A DNA stretch of 29,035 bases from a virus. The notes beneath the pieces were generated by a model. It searched no databases, had not been told where the DNA came from, and saw only the letters and a program-made list of their open reading frames with translations. How positions within the stretch are numbered: position 1 is the first letter of the stretch; each line of letters opens with the position of its first letter. Where the stretch lies: the IMG/VR virus record IMGVR_UViG_3300021475_000045, positions 1-29,035 of that record, one strand, 5' to 3'. Below are positions 1-8,571 of the stretch, piece after piece. The translations under genes were made by a program, and so were the position numbers.

Positions 1-361
1 ACTGCCCGGTGCCGGAATCAACAATCAAGCTACGCCGTGAAGCCGTGCCGCCTAGCGTCAGATCGCCGGTCAGAACACCTCCACCAAGCGGCAGATAGCC
101 TGACAGATCGACGGGCGGGATAGCTGCAACCAATGCATCAACATACTGCATGGTCGCTGCGTCCAGCGGGTTGACCGGATCATCTGCCAGGGTCAGCGGA
201 CCCACCATCGTGCCGCCATCAAGCGGCAACCATGGTGCAGGCGCATCCATGGCAGCCTGCAAGGCACTGATCTCGTCAGCGGCTGCCTGGAAGTTGGCGC
301 GCATGTCTGCGGTGTATGCGTTCGGACTGGCTGGCTTGGTGGCGTCGATGTTGCTGGTCAT
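1..361 (-). CDS. Fibre-like phage structural protein (N-terminal part, cut by window edge)
   Basis: The gene starts with ATG at 361, overlapping the stop of the head closure gene as ATGA, and runs off the window. The first 120 residues are visible. Residues about 43-75 hold the motif LPLDGGTMVGPLTLADDP followed by an AATMQYVDAL segment. The same module is repeated in the collagen-like fibre at 5841-7679, where it reads [10 protein letters not shown] and [10 protein letters not shown]. Such repeats are common in tail fibre and receptor-binding proteins. I infer a tail or head fibre component; its C-terminus and true role lie outside the window. Confidence 0.7.
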   Translation of the reverse strand, partial: MTSNIDATKPASPNAYTADMRANFQAAADEISALQAAMDAPAPWLPLDGGTMVGPLTLADDPVNPLDAATMQYVDALVAAIPPVDLSGYLPLGGGVLTGDLTLGGTASRRSLIVDSGTGQ

Positions 362-849
362 GTCCAGATTGCATCCCAGGAGGTGCTTCCGCCGTCCCAC
401 ACCACGTTGCTGTATGGTTCCGTCAGCAGCGCGTTGCGCGTTGCGTCACTGTCATCCGGCGTGGTCCTGCTGCGCTCAAGTTCGCATTCCAGTTGGATGA
501 ACCGCTTGCGGCCCGCGATCTCCAGTGACCGGCGCACGCGGTAGACCTCGCTGCGCAAGCTGCCGTCTGGACGCTGCGTGGTCCTGATCACCACCTCGAT
601 TGTGGCTGGGTAGTCCTGCCAGCGGATGTAGACCATGTGCGTGACCGGCGCATCGACCTGGGTGCTCTGGTAGAAGGTGCCCGGTCGCGTGCCCTGGATG
701 TCAGCGTGCACCGTTGCCAGCGGCACAAGGTTCTCGGTCAGTGCCAAGTCATCAGCAGGAGACTGGTCGCGCCGATACAACGTGACCTGCCATCGCAGCG
801 CGCCGATGCCGTTGGACGCCTGGAGTTGACCGCTCGGATTATCCGGCAT
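358..849 (-). CDS. Head-tail joining / head closure protein
   Basis: This 163-residue protein follows the pattern of the phage head-tail adaptor family (Phage_H_T_join). GALRWQVTLYRR lies near the N-terminus, a central segment reads VTHMVYIRWQ, and the C-terminal beta hairpin ends RFIQLECELER. Family members form the ring that closes the DNA channel below the connector. Its place straight after the Gp6-type connector in the leftward structural operon agrees. The protein is longer than the usual 110 residues because of an extra C-terminal tail (about residues 125-163) of unknown purpose. The ATG at 849 has only a weak GGGA upstream. Confidence 0.75.
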   Translation of the reverse strand: MPDNPSGQLQASNGIGALRWQVTLYRRDQSPADDLALTENLVPLATVHADIQGTRPGTFYQSTQVDAPVTHMVYIRWQDYPATIEVVIRTTQRPDGSLRSEVYRVRRSLEIAGRKRFIQLECELERSRTTPDDSDATRNALLTEPYSNVVWDGGSTSWDAIWT

Positions 850-869
850 TCAATCCCGATGCCTCGACA

Positions 870-919
870 CGCTTCGCGCCGCATCGCACCGCTGCTCGCC
901 GCAACGCAACGCGCCGCTC
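870..919 (+). repeat. Short CGCNN pentamer array (array D)
   Basis: Ten consecutive pentamers fill most of the 72-bp gap between the head closure start (849) and the connector stop (922). Nine read CGCNN and one reads CTCGC. They are in exact register and match the large arrays of the early region. The CGC reading is on the plus strand, so the late-operon mRNA, made from the other strand, would carry GCG-rich sequence. Confidence 0.8.
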
Positions 920-921
920 CA

Positions 922-1554
922 TCATCCTGCAAACGTCCAGAGGCGATAGGGATCGAGCAAGCGGTAGAATGCTGGTGGCATTTCCGCCGTCACATCACCC
1001 CGATTCTCGTAGTAGTGCGCGGTGCCCACCATGATCGCAATGCGGATCGGCATGGGCACGGCATCAGGGTCGCTGTCGTCATATCCAGCCGTGTAATCAA
1101 TGATCATGGACTGCTGCGGGATGCGCGGCAGAAGCTGCGGCTTCACCGCAACGTATCCAGGTTCCACGCCCAGGTTCAGGCTGTAGTCGTCAGGATCGGC
1201 AACCTGCATGTCGTCCAACGGCCCCCAGGTGATCTGCTGCACCGACTGGCACGGCGCGCGCGGAAGCTCTATCGGTCGTTTGACCAGAGGTGGCCAGTTC
1301 AACGGGAAGATGATCAAGCTCTGCGGGACGAGCGGCGTGGCGGTTGGCGGCGGTGCCCAGGTGACGGCGAATTGCAATTTCTGTGTGAACAGCGCGCGGT
1401 TTAGGAAGGCTTCAGCCTCCACGCGCGCACTGGTCACATACATCTGCAATATGTCGTCATCATAATCGGCGTCGATGCGGCAATGCTTACGCGCAAGGTC
1501 AGTCGTCACTGGCTCACTTGCAGGTGCCTCGATGACGCGCAGCGCGGCATACAT
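922..1554 (-). CDS. Gp6-like head-tail connector protein
   Basis: This 210-residue protein has the layout of the phage gp6-like head-tail connector family. An N-terminal helical part (EPVTTDLARKHCRIDADYDD, then ILQMYVTSARVEAEAFLNRAL) is followed by a beta-rich middle with PIELPRAPCQSVQQI and a C-terminal helix (PIRIAIMVGTAHYYENRGD). These proteins form a dodecameric ring below the portal. It starts one base after the preceding small gene, so translation is probably coupled; I see no clear ribosome site of its own. Confidence 0.85.
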   Translation of the reverse strand: MYAALRVIEAPASEPVTTDLARKHCRIDADYDDDILQMYVTSARVEAEAFLNRALFTQKLQFAVTWAPPPTATPLVPQSLIIFPLNWPPLVKRPIELPRAPCQSVQQITWGPLDDMQVADPDDYSLNLGVEPGYVAVKPQLLPRIPQQSMIIDYTAGYDDSDPDAVPMPIRIAIMVGTAHYYENRGDVTAEMPPAFYRLLDPYRLWTFAG

Positions 1555-1555
1555 G

Positions 1556-1768
1556 CTATTTTTTCACAATGCCGGCTGGTGCCACCTGACGCGCAGGGGC
1601 GTTCGGGTCCGTTGGCACCAGGAGGTTAAGCGGATGCGCAAGCCGCTTGGCGGCAAGGTCTTGCGCGGCTGCCATGGGAACCGCGATGATCTCGCCTGCA
1701 TTGTAGTGCTGGAAGCGCCGCAGGGTCCGCATGCTGACGAGCGTGCCGTTGGTATACGAGTCACTCAT
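1556..1768 (-). CDS. Small phage structural-region protein
   Basis: This 70-residue protein has no family I recognise. It sits between the Ig-like protein and the connector gene. Residues about 20-45 (HYNAGEIIAVPMAAAQDL) resemble the N-terminal segment of the neighbouring protein at 1780-2181 (SYNPGEVASFTAGEKQVL). The two genes therefore seem to share a short module of about 30 residues, possibly by duplication. It is probably a head or head-tail accessory protein. The start at 1768 follows the previous stop by 11 bases. Confidence 0.65.
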   Translation of the reverse strand: MSDSYTNGTLVSMRTLRRFQHYNAGEIIAVPMAAAQDLAAKRLAHPLNLLVPTDPNAPARQVAPAGIVKK

Positions 1769-1779
1769 TGGTCAGTCCT

Positions 1780-2181
1780 TCATTGGATGACAACGCCATT
1801 CGATGGCGGCGCGGCTGTCGATCCTGCGGCGTTGGTGGCGGTCACGATGCAGGTCCCGGTCAGTCCCACGTCAGCAACCTGCGTTGCATAGGTGGGTGAG
1901 TTCGTCCCGACGTTCACGCCGGCAACGCGCCACTGGTAGGCATAGCTGGTCGGCTCGCCATTCCAGGTGCCCATCGTGCAGGTCAGGTTGGACCCAACCT
2001 GTTGCACGGCGGGCACTGTCACGTTGGATGGCGGTGAAAGGATCACGCCCTTGTCGGCCAGGACCTGCTTCTCGCCAGCCGTGAAGCTCGCAACTTCACC
2101 TGGATTGTAGCTTGCCCAGTGCTGGCTGAACGTCACGACCTGATCGCGTTGCGGGATGCCTTCCACTGCCATCACGAACAT
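1780..2181 (-). CDS. Ig-like domain phage head protein
   Basis: I chose the ATG at 2181 because AGGAG lies 10 bases upstream and it begins 15 bases after the capsid stop; an open frame continues further up inside the capsid gene. The 133-residue product has an N-terminal YNPGEVASF module. From about residue 55 an immunoglobulin-like domain follows, with paired cysteines (NLTCTMGTW and TGTCIVTATN), the core tryptophan in YAYQWRVAG, and the closing TATNAAGS motif. Ig-like domains often decorate phage heads and tails and bind host surfaces. Its position directly after the capsid gene suggests a head decoration protein; that role is inferred. Confidence 0.75.
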   Translation of the reverse strand: MFVMAVEGIPQRDQVVTFSQHWASYNPGEVASFTAGEKQVLADKGVILSPPSNVTVPAVQQVGSNLTCTMGTWNGEPTSYAYQWRVAGVNVGTNSPTYATQVADVGLTGTCIVTATNAAGSTAAPPSNGVVIQ

Positions 2182-2195
2182 GGTGTTGCGACTCC

Positions 2196-3725
2196 TTATG
2201 CCGGATCGGTCAGTGTTGGCGGCGGGTTCGCGCCGGTCGCCAGCGCCGGTCTGATCGCCGCAGCCTGCGACCACGTGGGGTTAAGCGGCTGGGTGGTCCA
2301 CGGTGCCCCTGGCGAGCCAGGAACGCCTGTGAAGGCCCAGTCTTGCGTCAGCAGCACCACCAGACTCTGGAGGTGCCGCATGTTGACATCGTGCTCCGAT
2401 ATCACCCTGAACAGTGACTGATCCCGCTGGAACGCAGACACCATCGAGGTTCCGTCATTGTAGGCAGCCACGTCAGACGCATCCACGACCACATTGTAGG
2501 TGTCTGCAATTACAAAGTCGGCCATGTCGCAAAAATAGATTTCAGATGCCTTGGTGTTGGCACCCATCACAAGGTTCGTGGGTATCTGCTGCGTCAGGCG
2601 GATCGGGTAGCCTTCCCACATGCCCCTTTCGATTTCATCCTTCCAGTAGAAGCCGCCCACCTGATCGCGTGCCAGACTGATGAAGCGGGCAATCGTGGGT
2701 GCCATGATCCAGGTCGGGCGGATCATGCGCGACATGCCATTCTGAAGCGCCAGGATGGCAGCCGACGCGCCAGACAGGATTGCCGTCAGTTGATCACCAG
2801 GGGCCGGCGTTGCCGGCATGGCGGTCACGGTGATCAGGTTGGACGCCTGGACCAGATGGCGCATCCCGACCGGCCCCTTGTCTGTTCCGTCACCACGGAT
2901 GAAAGCAAGGTCTTCGCGGCGTGCAATGGTCTGCACCAGATCGTCACGCACGATTTCCTCCACGCCGATAGGCGAGCGGCGTATCAGGTCATTGCTGACG
3001 GGGACCATGGCCGTCAGCTTTTTGGCAACGAAGTTGACATCATCGAACCGCTCTTGGCTGATGCTGATGTCGTCAAGCTCGTTCTGGTAAGCAGCGGTTG
3101 CGCCGCCGGCCAGACGCGGGATGGTGAGGTTGCCCATCGGCATTCCCACCTCCATCGGGTTCGCGCCGCGCACCGCAGTCATGGCGCGCAGTAGCTCGAT
3201 CAGGTCTGCCATGAAGTCCTGCGGGATCAGCGCACCACCTTCGCCGGTCACGCCAGAGTTCAGCGCGCGGGCAACGATGTCATCCCCGAAGCGGTTGGTG
3301 ACGAACTCTGCTGCCTTCTCCATCGAGACGTGATGGAAGCGCGCATGCAGCAGCCCGCACACATAGCGCGCAGCCTTGATGCCCCGCTTGTCCTTCAGGC
3401 GCGCATCAGGGTCAGGCTTGGCACGCGCCGGCACTGTGGTCGTCCGCACGCGGAAGCCTGCCGGCTTCAGGCCCTTGTCATCATCATCCCCGCCTTCGCC
3501 GTCGTCAGCGTCCTGTGCACCTTCTGCGGCTGCCTGCATGGCTGCGGCAACGCGCTGGAGGCGTTGGTCTATTGAAGCCAGGGCAGATGCAAGCTGATCG
3601 AACGTGCTTTGCTGTTCATCATCCGGCTTGTCATCATCGTCAGCCTTCACGATCTCGCCCATCTTGGCGACAATCTCAGACCGCCGACGCTTCAGTTCGC
3701 GGTGTTTTTCACTCAGGGTGGCCAT
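2196..3725 (-). CDS. HK97-type major capsid protein
   Basis: The 509-residue protein has the two-part layout of HK97 capsid precursors. An N-terminal coiled-coil, strongly charged scaffold or delta domain covers about residues 1-85 (with an acidic run near residue 75). The capsid fold follows, with typical segments GEGGALIPQDF, RREDLAFIRGDGT and PVSNDLIRRSP. The prohead protease encoded just upstream would remove the delta part during maturation. The ATG at 3725 is preceded by AAAGGAT about 9 bases away. The C-terminal tail rich in Pro, Thr and Ala, ending LTDPA, is longer than usual. Confidence 0.95.
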   Translation of the reverse strand: MATLSEKHRELKRRRSEIVAKMGEIVKADDDDKPDDEQQSTFDQLASALASIDQRLQRVAAAMQAAAEGAQDADDGEGGDDDDKGLKPAGFRVRTTTVPARAKPDPDARLKDKRGIKAARYVCGLLHARFHHVSMEKAAEFVTNRFGDDIVARALNSGVTGEGGALIPQDFMADLIELLRAMTAVRGANPMEVGMPMGNLTIPRLAGGATAAYQNELDDISISQERFDDVNFVAKKLTAMVPVSNDLIRRSPIGVEEIVRDDLVQTIARREDLAFIRGDGTDKGPVGMRHLVQASNLITVTAMPATPAPGDQLTAILSGASAAILALQNGMSRMIRPTWIMAPTIARFISLARDQVGGFYWKDEIERGMWEGYPIRLTQQIPTNLVMGANTKASEIYFCDMADFVIADTYNVVVDASDVAAYNDGTSMVSAFQRDQSLFRVISEHDVNMRHLQSLVVLLTQDWAFTGVPGSPGAPWTTQPLNPTWSQAAAIRPALATGANPPPTLTDPA

Positions 3726-3781
3726 TGTTCATATCCTTTGTGCAGCGCGTTCCCGCGCAGTGATTAGCGGATGCCACAGCC

Positions 3782-4474
3782 CTAGACCTCGGTTGCCAGG
3801 GCAAGTTGGAACGCGCGTCGGCGGCGCATTCGTGCTCTTGTTTGTTCTTCATTAAAGCTGGTCAATTCCTCGCCGGTCACTGGCGGGGTATCTGACGCGA
3901 TTGCCGTGCCTTCACCCGGCCCTGGCGCATCAATCAGCGCCTCGGGGTTGGCGGGCACGGTGACAATGGATAACTCCACGAGTTCCTGTTCCTCGAAGTC
4001 GATCCCAGGAAACCAATCATCCGCGCCGCGTGCGGCATCGCGCGTGTAGTCCCATTTGACAGGTCTAAAGCCCACACTGGTCGCGGCAATGAAGCCGCCG
4101 CGTGCCAGCCGGTAGACCGACTCCGCGAACATGCCGCCTTCCGGCGTATCCTGCGGGATGAACTCGACTGACGCTTTCAACGCGCCGTCTTCCACCTTCA
4201 CATCGAACGCGCGCCCTATGGGCAGGCGTGACGCATCATGCCCCCACAGCACGACCGGATTTTGTTTGTAGTTTTTCAGGTCCCAGCCGGCCACGGCGAT
4301 CTTGTCCTGCTCGCGGTCCACGGCATCAGTGCTGATGGTGAAGCGCAACGCGCGCAGGTCCCCGGTCATCTGTTCAGCCGCCCCGATGATCTGCTTGCGG
4401 ATGCCAACGGCGGCGCGCGTCACGTTGCGGCCCCTGTTGAGCGACTTAAAATGCGTTGCGCTGACGATCATCAT
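3782..4474 (-). CDS. HK97-type prohead maturation protease
   Basis: The 230-residue protein is a member of the phage prohead protease family (peptidase U35/S78). The segment ISTDAVDREQDKIAVAGWDL is followed by NPVVLWGHD, which holds the catalytic histidine, and by ELVELSIVTVPANPEAL, which holds the catalytic serine. The C-terminal 60 residues are variable and end in a basic stretch. It cleaves the delta domain of the capsid protein and then itself. Its first ATG overlaps the portal stop as ATGA, so translation is coupled. Confidence 0.93.
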   Translation of the reverse strand: MMIVSATHFKSLNRGRNVTRAAVGIRKQIIGAAEQMTGDLRALRFTISTDAVDREQDKIAVAGWDLKNYKQNPVVLWGHDASRLPIGRAFDVKVEDGALKASVEFIPQDTPEGGMFAESVYRLARGGFIAATSVGFRPVKWDYTRDAARGADDWFPGIDFEEQELVELSIVTVPANPEALIDAPGPGEGTAIASDTPPVTGEELTSFNEEQTRARMRRRRAFQLALATEV

Positions 4475-5844
4475 GCGTTGGCACCTCCAGGTTGCGGCTG
4501 CGGCGCGGCGGCAGTGGGTGCGTTGCTTGCCTCTGACGGCGCTTCTGCGCTTGGCGGCTGATCAGTGGGGACTGCGGTATTGAGCGGCACGCGGTATTCA
4601 TCACCGTGCCCATCATCAATTGGATTCAAGTTCTCCCTGGCGCGCACCTCATTGCGTGACAGCCAGCCGTTGAGCGTGCCGATCTGATACGCCTGGAATC
4701 TGGTCAGCAGGTCCCCGCGCGTCATGTCGTCAAAGTCAAACTTGCACTCCAGGGTCATGCGCTCGTCATCGAACAGCAGATGATGATCGAACAACTGTTC
4801 CAGCGAGCGCGTGGTGGGCTTCAACGCGCTGTCAACATACTGCTGATTTTGTTGCTCAATGTTATTGAGTGTTGCCTTGTCCAACTCGCCCAGGCGGTGC
4901 GGCGGCACGCCATACAGCCGGCATATGTCGATCACCTGGAAGCGGCGCGTTTCTAAAAACTGCGCTTCCTCATTGGTGATCGCCACCTTCGTGAATTGCA
5001 TGCCTTCCTCCAGGACCGCAGCCTTGTGCGCGTTCTGGACGCCGGCATGTGTCTCGCGCCACGAATTGGCGATGCGGTCTGAGGCTTCCTTGCTCAGTTT
5101 GCCAGGGTGACTGATCACGCCCCCGATTTGCCCGCCCTGGCGGAACAGGATGCCGCCGTGCTGCTGCGTGGCCAGCGCCAGCCCAATGACATCCTGCGCA
5201 ATGGCAATGGGAGATACGCCGACATATCCATCCATGGAGATGTTCTTAATGTGGATCATGTCATCGGGCGGCACGATCAAGCCGTAGCCCAGGCGGCGGC
5301 TGTTGATTCGATACCAGAGTTCTCCATCATCCGTCAGCATGATGGTGCAGCGGTCTGGAGCGATGGGGACAAGCTCTATGGGGTTGGCGTCATTGTCACG
5401 TTCCACCACCACGAAGGCATTGCCGCGCAGGCACAGCGAGCTAACGGCATAGCCGATGAACTCGAACCAGGTTTGCCAGCGGTTCGGCCTCTGGAAGACC
5501 TTATTGAGCGGATGCCGTAGCTCGCGCTTGAATCCGCCGCCGCCCAGCTTGCGGCGCACGAACGGGGACAGCATGGCGATGTCCTGGGAGATGGCGCGGA
5601 TGCAGCCATATACGGCGGCGGCTTGCAGTGCGGTGAATGGCGTGACCGGAACGCCGGTATTCGATGCATAGCCTCCCAGCGCGGCATACAGCATCGGCTG
5701 TGGCCACCCCAGCCCGCCAAGGGTGGAGGTGACAGCAGCCGAGTCTTTCACCACGGCGGCGGCTGCCCCGGCTGTCATGAATTCGCGCCGCGTCAATCGC
5801 GGCTCGCGCGCCGTGCCCTGAAGGGAACCGTATGGGCGACTCAT
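4471..5844 (-). CDS. HK97-type portal protein
   Basis: The 457-residue protein carries landmarks of the HK97 portal family: [19 protein letters not shown], the [15 protein letters not shown] stretch, [11 protein letters not shown], and the C-terminal [19 protein letters not shown] segment. Twelve copies form the DNA entry channel at one head vertex and bind terminase. The C-terminal tail is rich in Pro and Ala. The N-terminus carries an unusual [16 protein letters not shown] stretch that looks like a twin-arginine signal. The gene overlaps the fibre gene stop as ATGA. Confidence 0.93.
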   Translation of the reverse strand: MSRPYGSLQGTAREPRLTRREFMTAGAAAAVVKDSAAVTSTLGGLGWPQPMLYAALGGYASNTGVPVTPFTALQAAAVYGCIRAISQDIAMLSPFVRRKLGGGGFKRELRHPLNKVFQRPNRWQTWFEFIGYAVSSLCLRGNAFVVVERDNDANPIELVPIAPDRCTIMLTDDGELWYRINSRRLGYGLIVPPDDMIHIKNISMDGYVGVSPIAIAQDVIGLALATQQHGGILFRQGGQIGGVISHPGKLSKEASDRIANSWRETHAGVQNAHKAAVLEEGMQFTKVAITNEEAQFLETRRFQVIDICRLYGVPPHRLGELDKATLNNIEQQNQQYVDSALKPTTRSLEQLFDHHLLFDDERMTLECKFDFDDMTRGDLLTRFQAYQIGTLNGWLSRNEVRARENLNPIDDGHGDEYRVPLNTAVPTDQPPSAEAPSEASNAPTAAAPQPQPGGANA

Positions 5845-7679
5845 GTTGCAGGTCCCAGGTCCATGATCATGTATTGCGAGCGGTCTGCCACGCTGGCGTC
5901 ACCACCAGTGATGGACACTGGCTGGAGCGGTGCCGCACTGCCGCCGTCCACCAAGCGAAGCTGGATGGTCACAACCGGATTGAATCCGGTGACATCCGCA
6001 TACAGGTTGACCGTGAAGCCGGTTGCCGTGCGCTCGCCGCTTATTAGCTGCATGCCGTATATCCAGACGCGGCGCTCTGGGTTGCCCATGATGCGCGCGG
6101 CTGCGAGCACGATGCCTTGCCCGTTTGGTCCACCTGATCCGGTCAGCTTCACGTTGGCTGACAGGCTGACCATGATGCGTGAAATGCCGCCGCGCTGAAT
6201 CGGGTAGGCTCGGACATCCAGGTTGAGCCATTCGCCCGTCTCGGGAAGCGGGAAATCAATCGGGACGTTGTAAAGCAACGCAGGCGACCGCTGCTGCGTA
6301 TCCACGTAGGACTTGGTTGCTGCATCCTGCGGCGCGGTCGGCATGCCGAGTGCAGTGATCTTCTGATTAACCATGCTGATCGGCACGGCAACCATCATCT
6401 GATTATAGAACCACTGCATGACGACTTCGCCGCTGATCCCGACAACCACGACGTTGCCGGTGCGGAAAAAGCCGGTTGAATTGTCCCCGATTGCCAGACC
6501 TGGATCGGTGACGCTGGTGCCGCGCGCTGTGATCAATGTGCCGTCCATCTGCCCGCCAGCCTTGGCCAGATACGGGGTCAGGTCAGGCGGCGGCGGCACC
6601 AGGGAGTCGGCGTAGCGTTTGGTGGCTGCCTGATCCGCGCTGACCGGATCAGCCGCCAGCAGGAGCGGACCCAGCATCTGCCCGCCGTCCAGGCGCAGAT
6701 ACGGGGACAGGTCTGGCACCAGGGAGTCGGCGTAGCGTTTGGTGGCTGCCTGGGTCGGCGTGGTCGGATCTGCCGCCAGCGCCAGGGGTCCCAGCATCTG
6801 CCCGCCGTCCAGGCGCAGATACGGGGTCAGGTCTGGCGGCAAGCCATCCGCATACCGCTTCGTCACCGCGTGGTCTGGCTGTGTCGGTTCCACCTCCAGC
6901 GTCAAGGTGCCCTTGGCCCGCGCAGCCTCCAGCCACAATGCCTCACCGCTGACCGTCAGCCCGCCCAGGAGCGTGCCGCCAGTCATGGGCAGCACAGGCA
7001 CCCAGCCATCGTTCAGCCGGCCATAGGTCTGCCCTGGCGGCGCGTCAGGGAAGGAAGGGGGACCTGGGACCCCCTGCGGCCCCTGCCCGCCCTGATCGCC
7101 CTGCGGGCCTTGCACGCCAGGATCACCACGCGGGCCGGCTGGACCAATGCCACCCTGCGGGCCGGCTGATCCTGGCAGCCCTGCTGGACCGGCTGGACCT
7201 GCCGCGCCCTGGCTGCCTGGGACGCCTTGCAGGCCCTGCGGCCCAGGTGGTCCCACGCTGCCCTGCGGGCCGGCTGGCCCAGGCACGCCTTGCGGGCCTT
7301 CCGCCCCTGGCGGGCCGGTCACTGGGCCAATGCTGACCCAATCAGCACCGGTAAAGACGAACACATCACCGGCTTGCGGATCAGGGTCGAACGGCTGGAA
7401 GACCAAGCCCTGTCCGACCAGCATTTGCAGATCGTTTTCCGGTCTGCCGGGACCATCCCAATCAGCCGGGATCAGCCCATCAGGCGGCAGGTCAGCCGGT
7501 GACGTCACCAGCCCGAACATGCCAACGATGGTGGTGACGCGGCCCTCGGGTCCTGTGGGACCGGCTGGGCCTTCTGCACCCTGCGGACCTTGCGGCCCAG
7601 GCGGTCCAGGCATCCCGCTTTTGACGTGAATATCGATGGCGCGCGGCTCGCCCAGGATGCCGGTGATGATGTCAGGCAT
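5841..7679 (-). CDS. Collagen-like repeat fibre protein
   Basis: This 612-residue protein has two collagen-like Gly-X-Y tracts, at about residues 24-47 and 120-205, rich in [10 protein letters not shown] and similar triplets. Between them is a globular stretch with [13 protein letters not shown]. Three to four repeats of about 40 residues follow (about 270-400), each with [10 protein letters not shown] and [10 protein letters not shown], and then a C-terminal domain ending [11 protein letters not shown]. Phage collagen tracts form trimeric rods, so this is most likely a trimeric tail or head fibre. Its position between terminase and portal is unusual for a tail fibre. Confidence 0.85.
   Translation of the reverse strand: MPDIITGILGEPRAIDIHVKSGMPGPPGPQGPQGAEGPAGPTGPEGRVTTIVGMFGLVTSPADLPPDGLIPADWDGPGRPENDLQMLVGQGLVFQPFDPDPQAGDVFVFTGADWVSIGPVTGPPGAEGPQGVPGPAGPQGSVGPPGPQGLQGVPGSQGAAGPAGPAGLPGSAGPQGGIGPAGPRGDPGVQGPQGDQGGQGPQGVPGPPSFPDAPPGQTYGRLNDGWVPVLPMTGGTLLGGLTVSGEALWLEAARAKGTLTLEVEPTQPDHAVTKRYADGLPPDLTPYLRLDGGQMLGPLALAADPTTPTQAATKRYADSLVPDLSPYLRLDGGQMLGPLLLAADPVSADQAATKRYADSLVPPPPDLTPYLAKAGGQMDGTLITARGTSVTDPGLAIGDNSTGFFRTGNVVVVGISGEVVMQWFYNQMMVAVPISMVNQKITALGMPTAPQDAATKSYVDTQQRSPALLYNVPIDFPLPETGEWLNLDVRAYPIQRGGISRIMVSLSANVKLTGSGGPNGQGIVLAAARIMGNPERRVWIYGMQLISGERTATGFTVNLYADVTGFNPVVTIQLRLVDGGSAAPLQPVSITGGDASVADRSQYMIMDLGPAT
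6601..6820 (-). repeat. 120-bp direct repeats inside the fibre gene
   Basis: The sequences starting at 6601 and 6721 are nearly identical for about 100 bases, exactly 120 bases apart, with a more diverged third copy after 6840. They encode successive copies of the [20 protein letters not shown] module. Low divergence suggests recent duplication or gene conversion. Confidence 0.85.
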
Positions 7680-8020
7680 CAGGCCGACTCCGTCACGGAT
7701 GGCGTCACGAAGACATGGCCGGAAACGACCGTGGCGACGGTGCCATCACCCAGCGTCAGTTGCAGGTCCCAGACCGCGCTGCGGCGCGTCAGCTTCTGTG
7801 AATCATCCCGAGACAGATCAGCCTCGATGATGTTGGGTAATGTGGTCTTCAGTGGAAGCGCCAGGATCAGCGCGCCGCCGTGCCGCTCGCGTATCTCGGA
7901 CTTCGGTTCCACGCCGGTCAGGTCGACCGGCTGCGTGCGCTTGCGGTCCTGCCATAGCGTGAACACCCAAGACGCGGTGTCGCCGCGATACAGTTTCAAG
8001 TTGAATACTGCGGGGATCAT
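7679..8020 (-). CDS. Beta-sandwich phage structural protein, BppU-N-like (tentative)
   Basis: The 113-residue product reads as alternating beta strands with [54 protein letters not shown] and [11 protein letters not shown]. This pattern is seen in small phage proteins related to baseplate or fibre N-terminal domains of the BppU-N kind. Its stop overlaps the start of the collagen-like fibre as ATGA, so it may act as an adaptor or partner for that fibre. The family match is from pattern only. Confidence 0.65.
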   Translation of the reverse strand: MIPAVFNLKLYRGDTASWVFTLWQDRKRTQPVDLTGVEPKSEIRERHGGALILALPLKTTLPNIIEADLSRDDSQKLTRRSAVWDLQLTLGDGTVATVVSGHVFVTPSVTESA

Positions 8021-8043
8021 GCCGGCAGGACCGCTACGCTAGA

Positions 8044-8547
8044 TCACTTCGGTTCGGGACGCGGCGGCAGTGGCGGGATAGCTTCAGGGTCGACGGCAAC
8101 ATACCGCCAGCCCACGCCAGGGATGCCGGCCACGACCCAGTAGACCTTCGGACGGTCTGGACGCTCGGGCAGGCTCGGGCGTCCTGGCAGGCCCTGGTCA
8201 GGCGCACCAGGGACTGGCGGCGTGCCACCAGCAGGCGGCAAGCCCTGGTCGGGCCTTACAGGACCACCACCAGGGGCAATCGGATGCGCTGGCCGGTCTG
8301 GACGTTCTGGACGCCCACCCACAGGTGGCCAGATGCTGCCTGGAGGCGTCCCAGGCGGCGCGGGTTGGATGGGATGGCTGGGCGTCAGAGGTGGCCAGAT
8401 GCCGGGAGGCGGCTCGGGCAAGCCGCCGTCAATCTCAGGACCTTCATCGATGCCGTAATCAGGATCGACCGGCCCTTCCTCACCGGGCAGCCCATGGTCA
8501 GGGTGGCCGCGCCGGATGATATGGAGGAAACCTTTAACGCGAGGCAT
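8044..8547 (-). CDS. Proline/glycine-rich phage protein
   Basis: I chose ATG at 8547 with GGAG seven bases upstream; a TTG two codons earlier is too close to that site. The 167-residue product is low-complexity in its middle (about residues 15-130), dominated by Pro, Gly, Asp and Glu. A short folded-looking C-terminus follows with KVYWVVAGIPGVGWRYVAVDP. Proteins like this occur near terminase and fibre genes in several phages, but I know no function. It is probably a structural linker or fibre accessory. Confidence 0.6.
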   Translation of the reverse strand: MPRVKGFLHIIRRGHPDHGLPGEEGPVDPDYGIDEGPEIDGGLPEPPPGIWPPLTPSHPIQPAPPGTPPGSIWPPVGGRPERPDRPAHPIAPGGGPVRPDQGLPPAGGTPPVPGAPDQGLPGRPSLPERPDRPKVYWVVAGIPGVGWRYVAVDPEAIPPLPPRPEPK

Positions 8548-8571
8548 GTGCAAACTCCGTTTCTGTTGAAA

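Noticed and set aside
637-1404. A 255-codon plus-strand open frame opposite the connector and head closure genes
   Set aside because: It is the shadow of two well-recognised minus-strand structural genes.
2270-2277. A second parS-like core (CCACGTGG) in the capsid gene
   Set aside because: Only the central octamer matches; the flanking bases do not, and it lies in conserved coding sequence.
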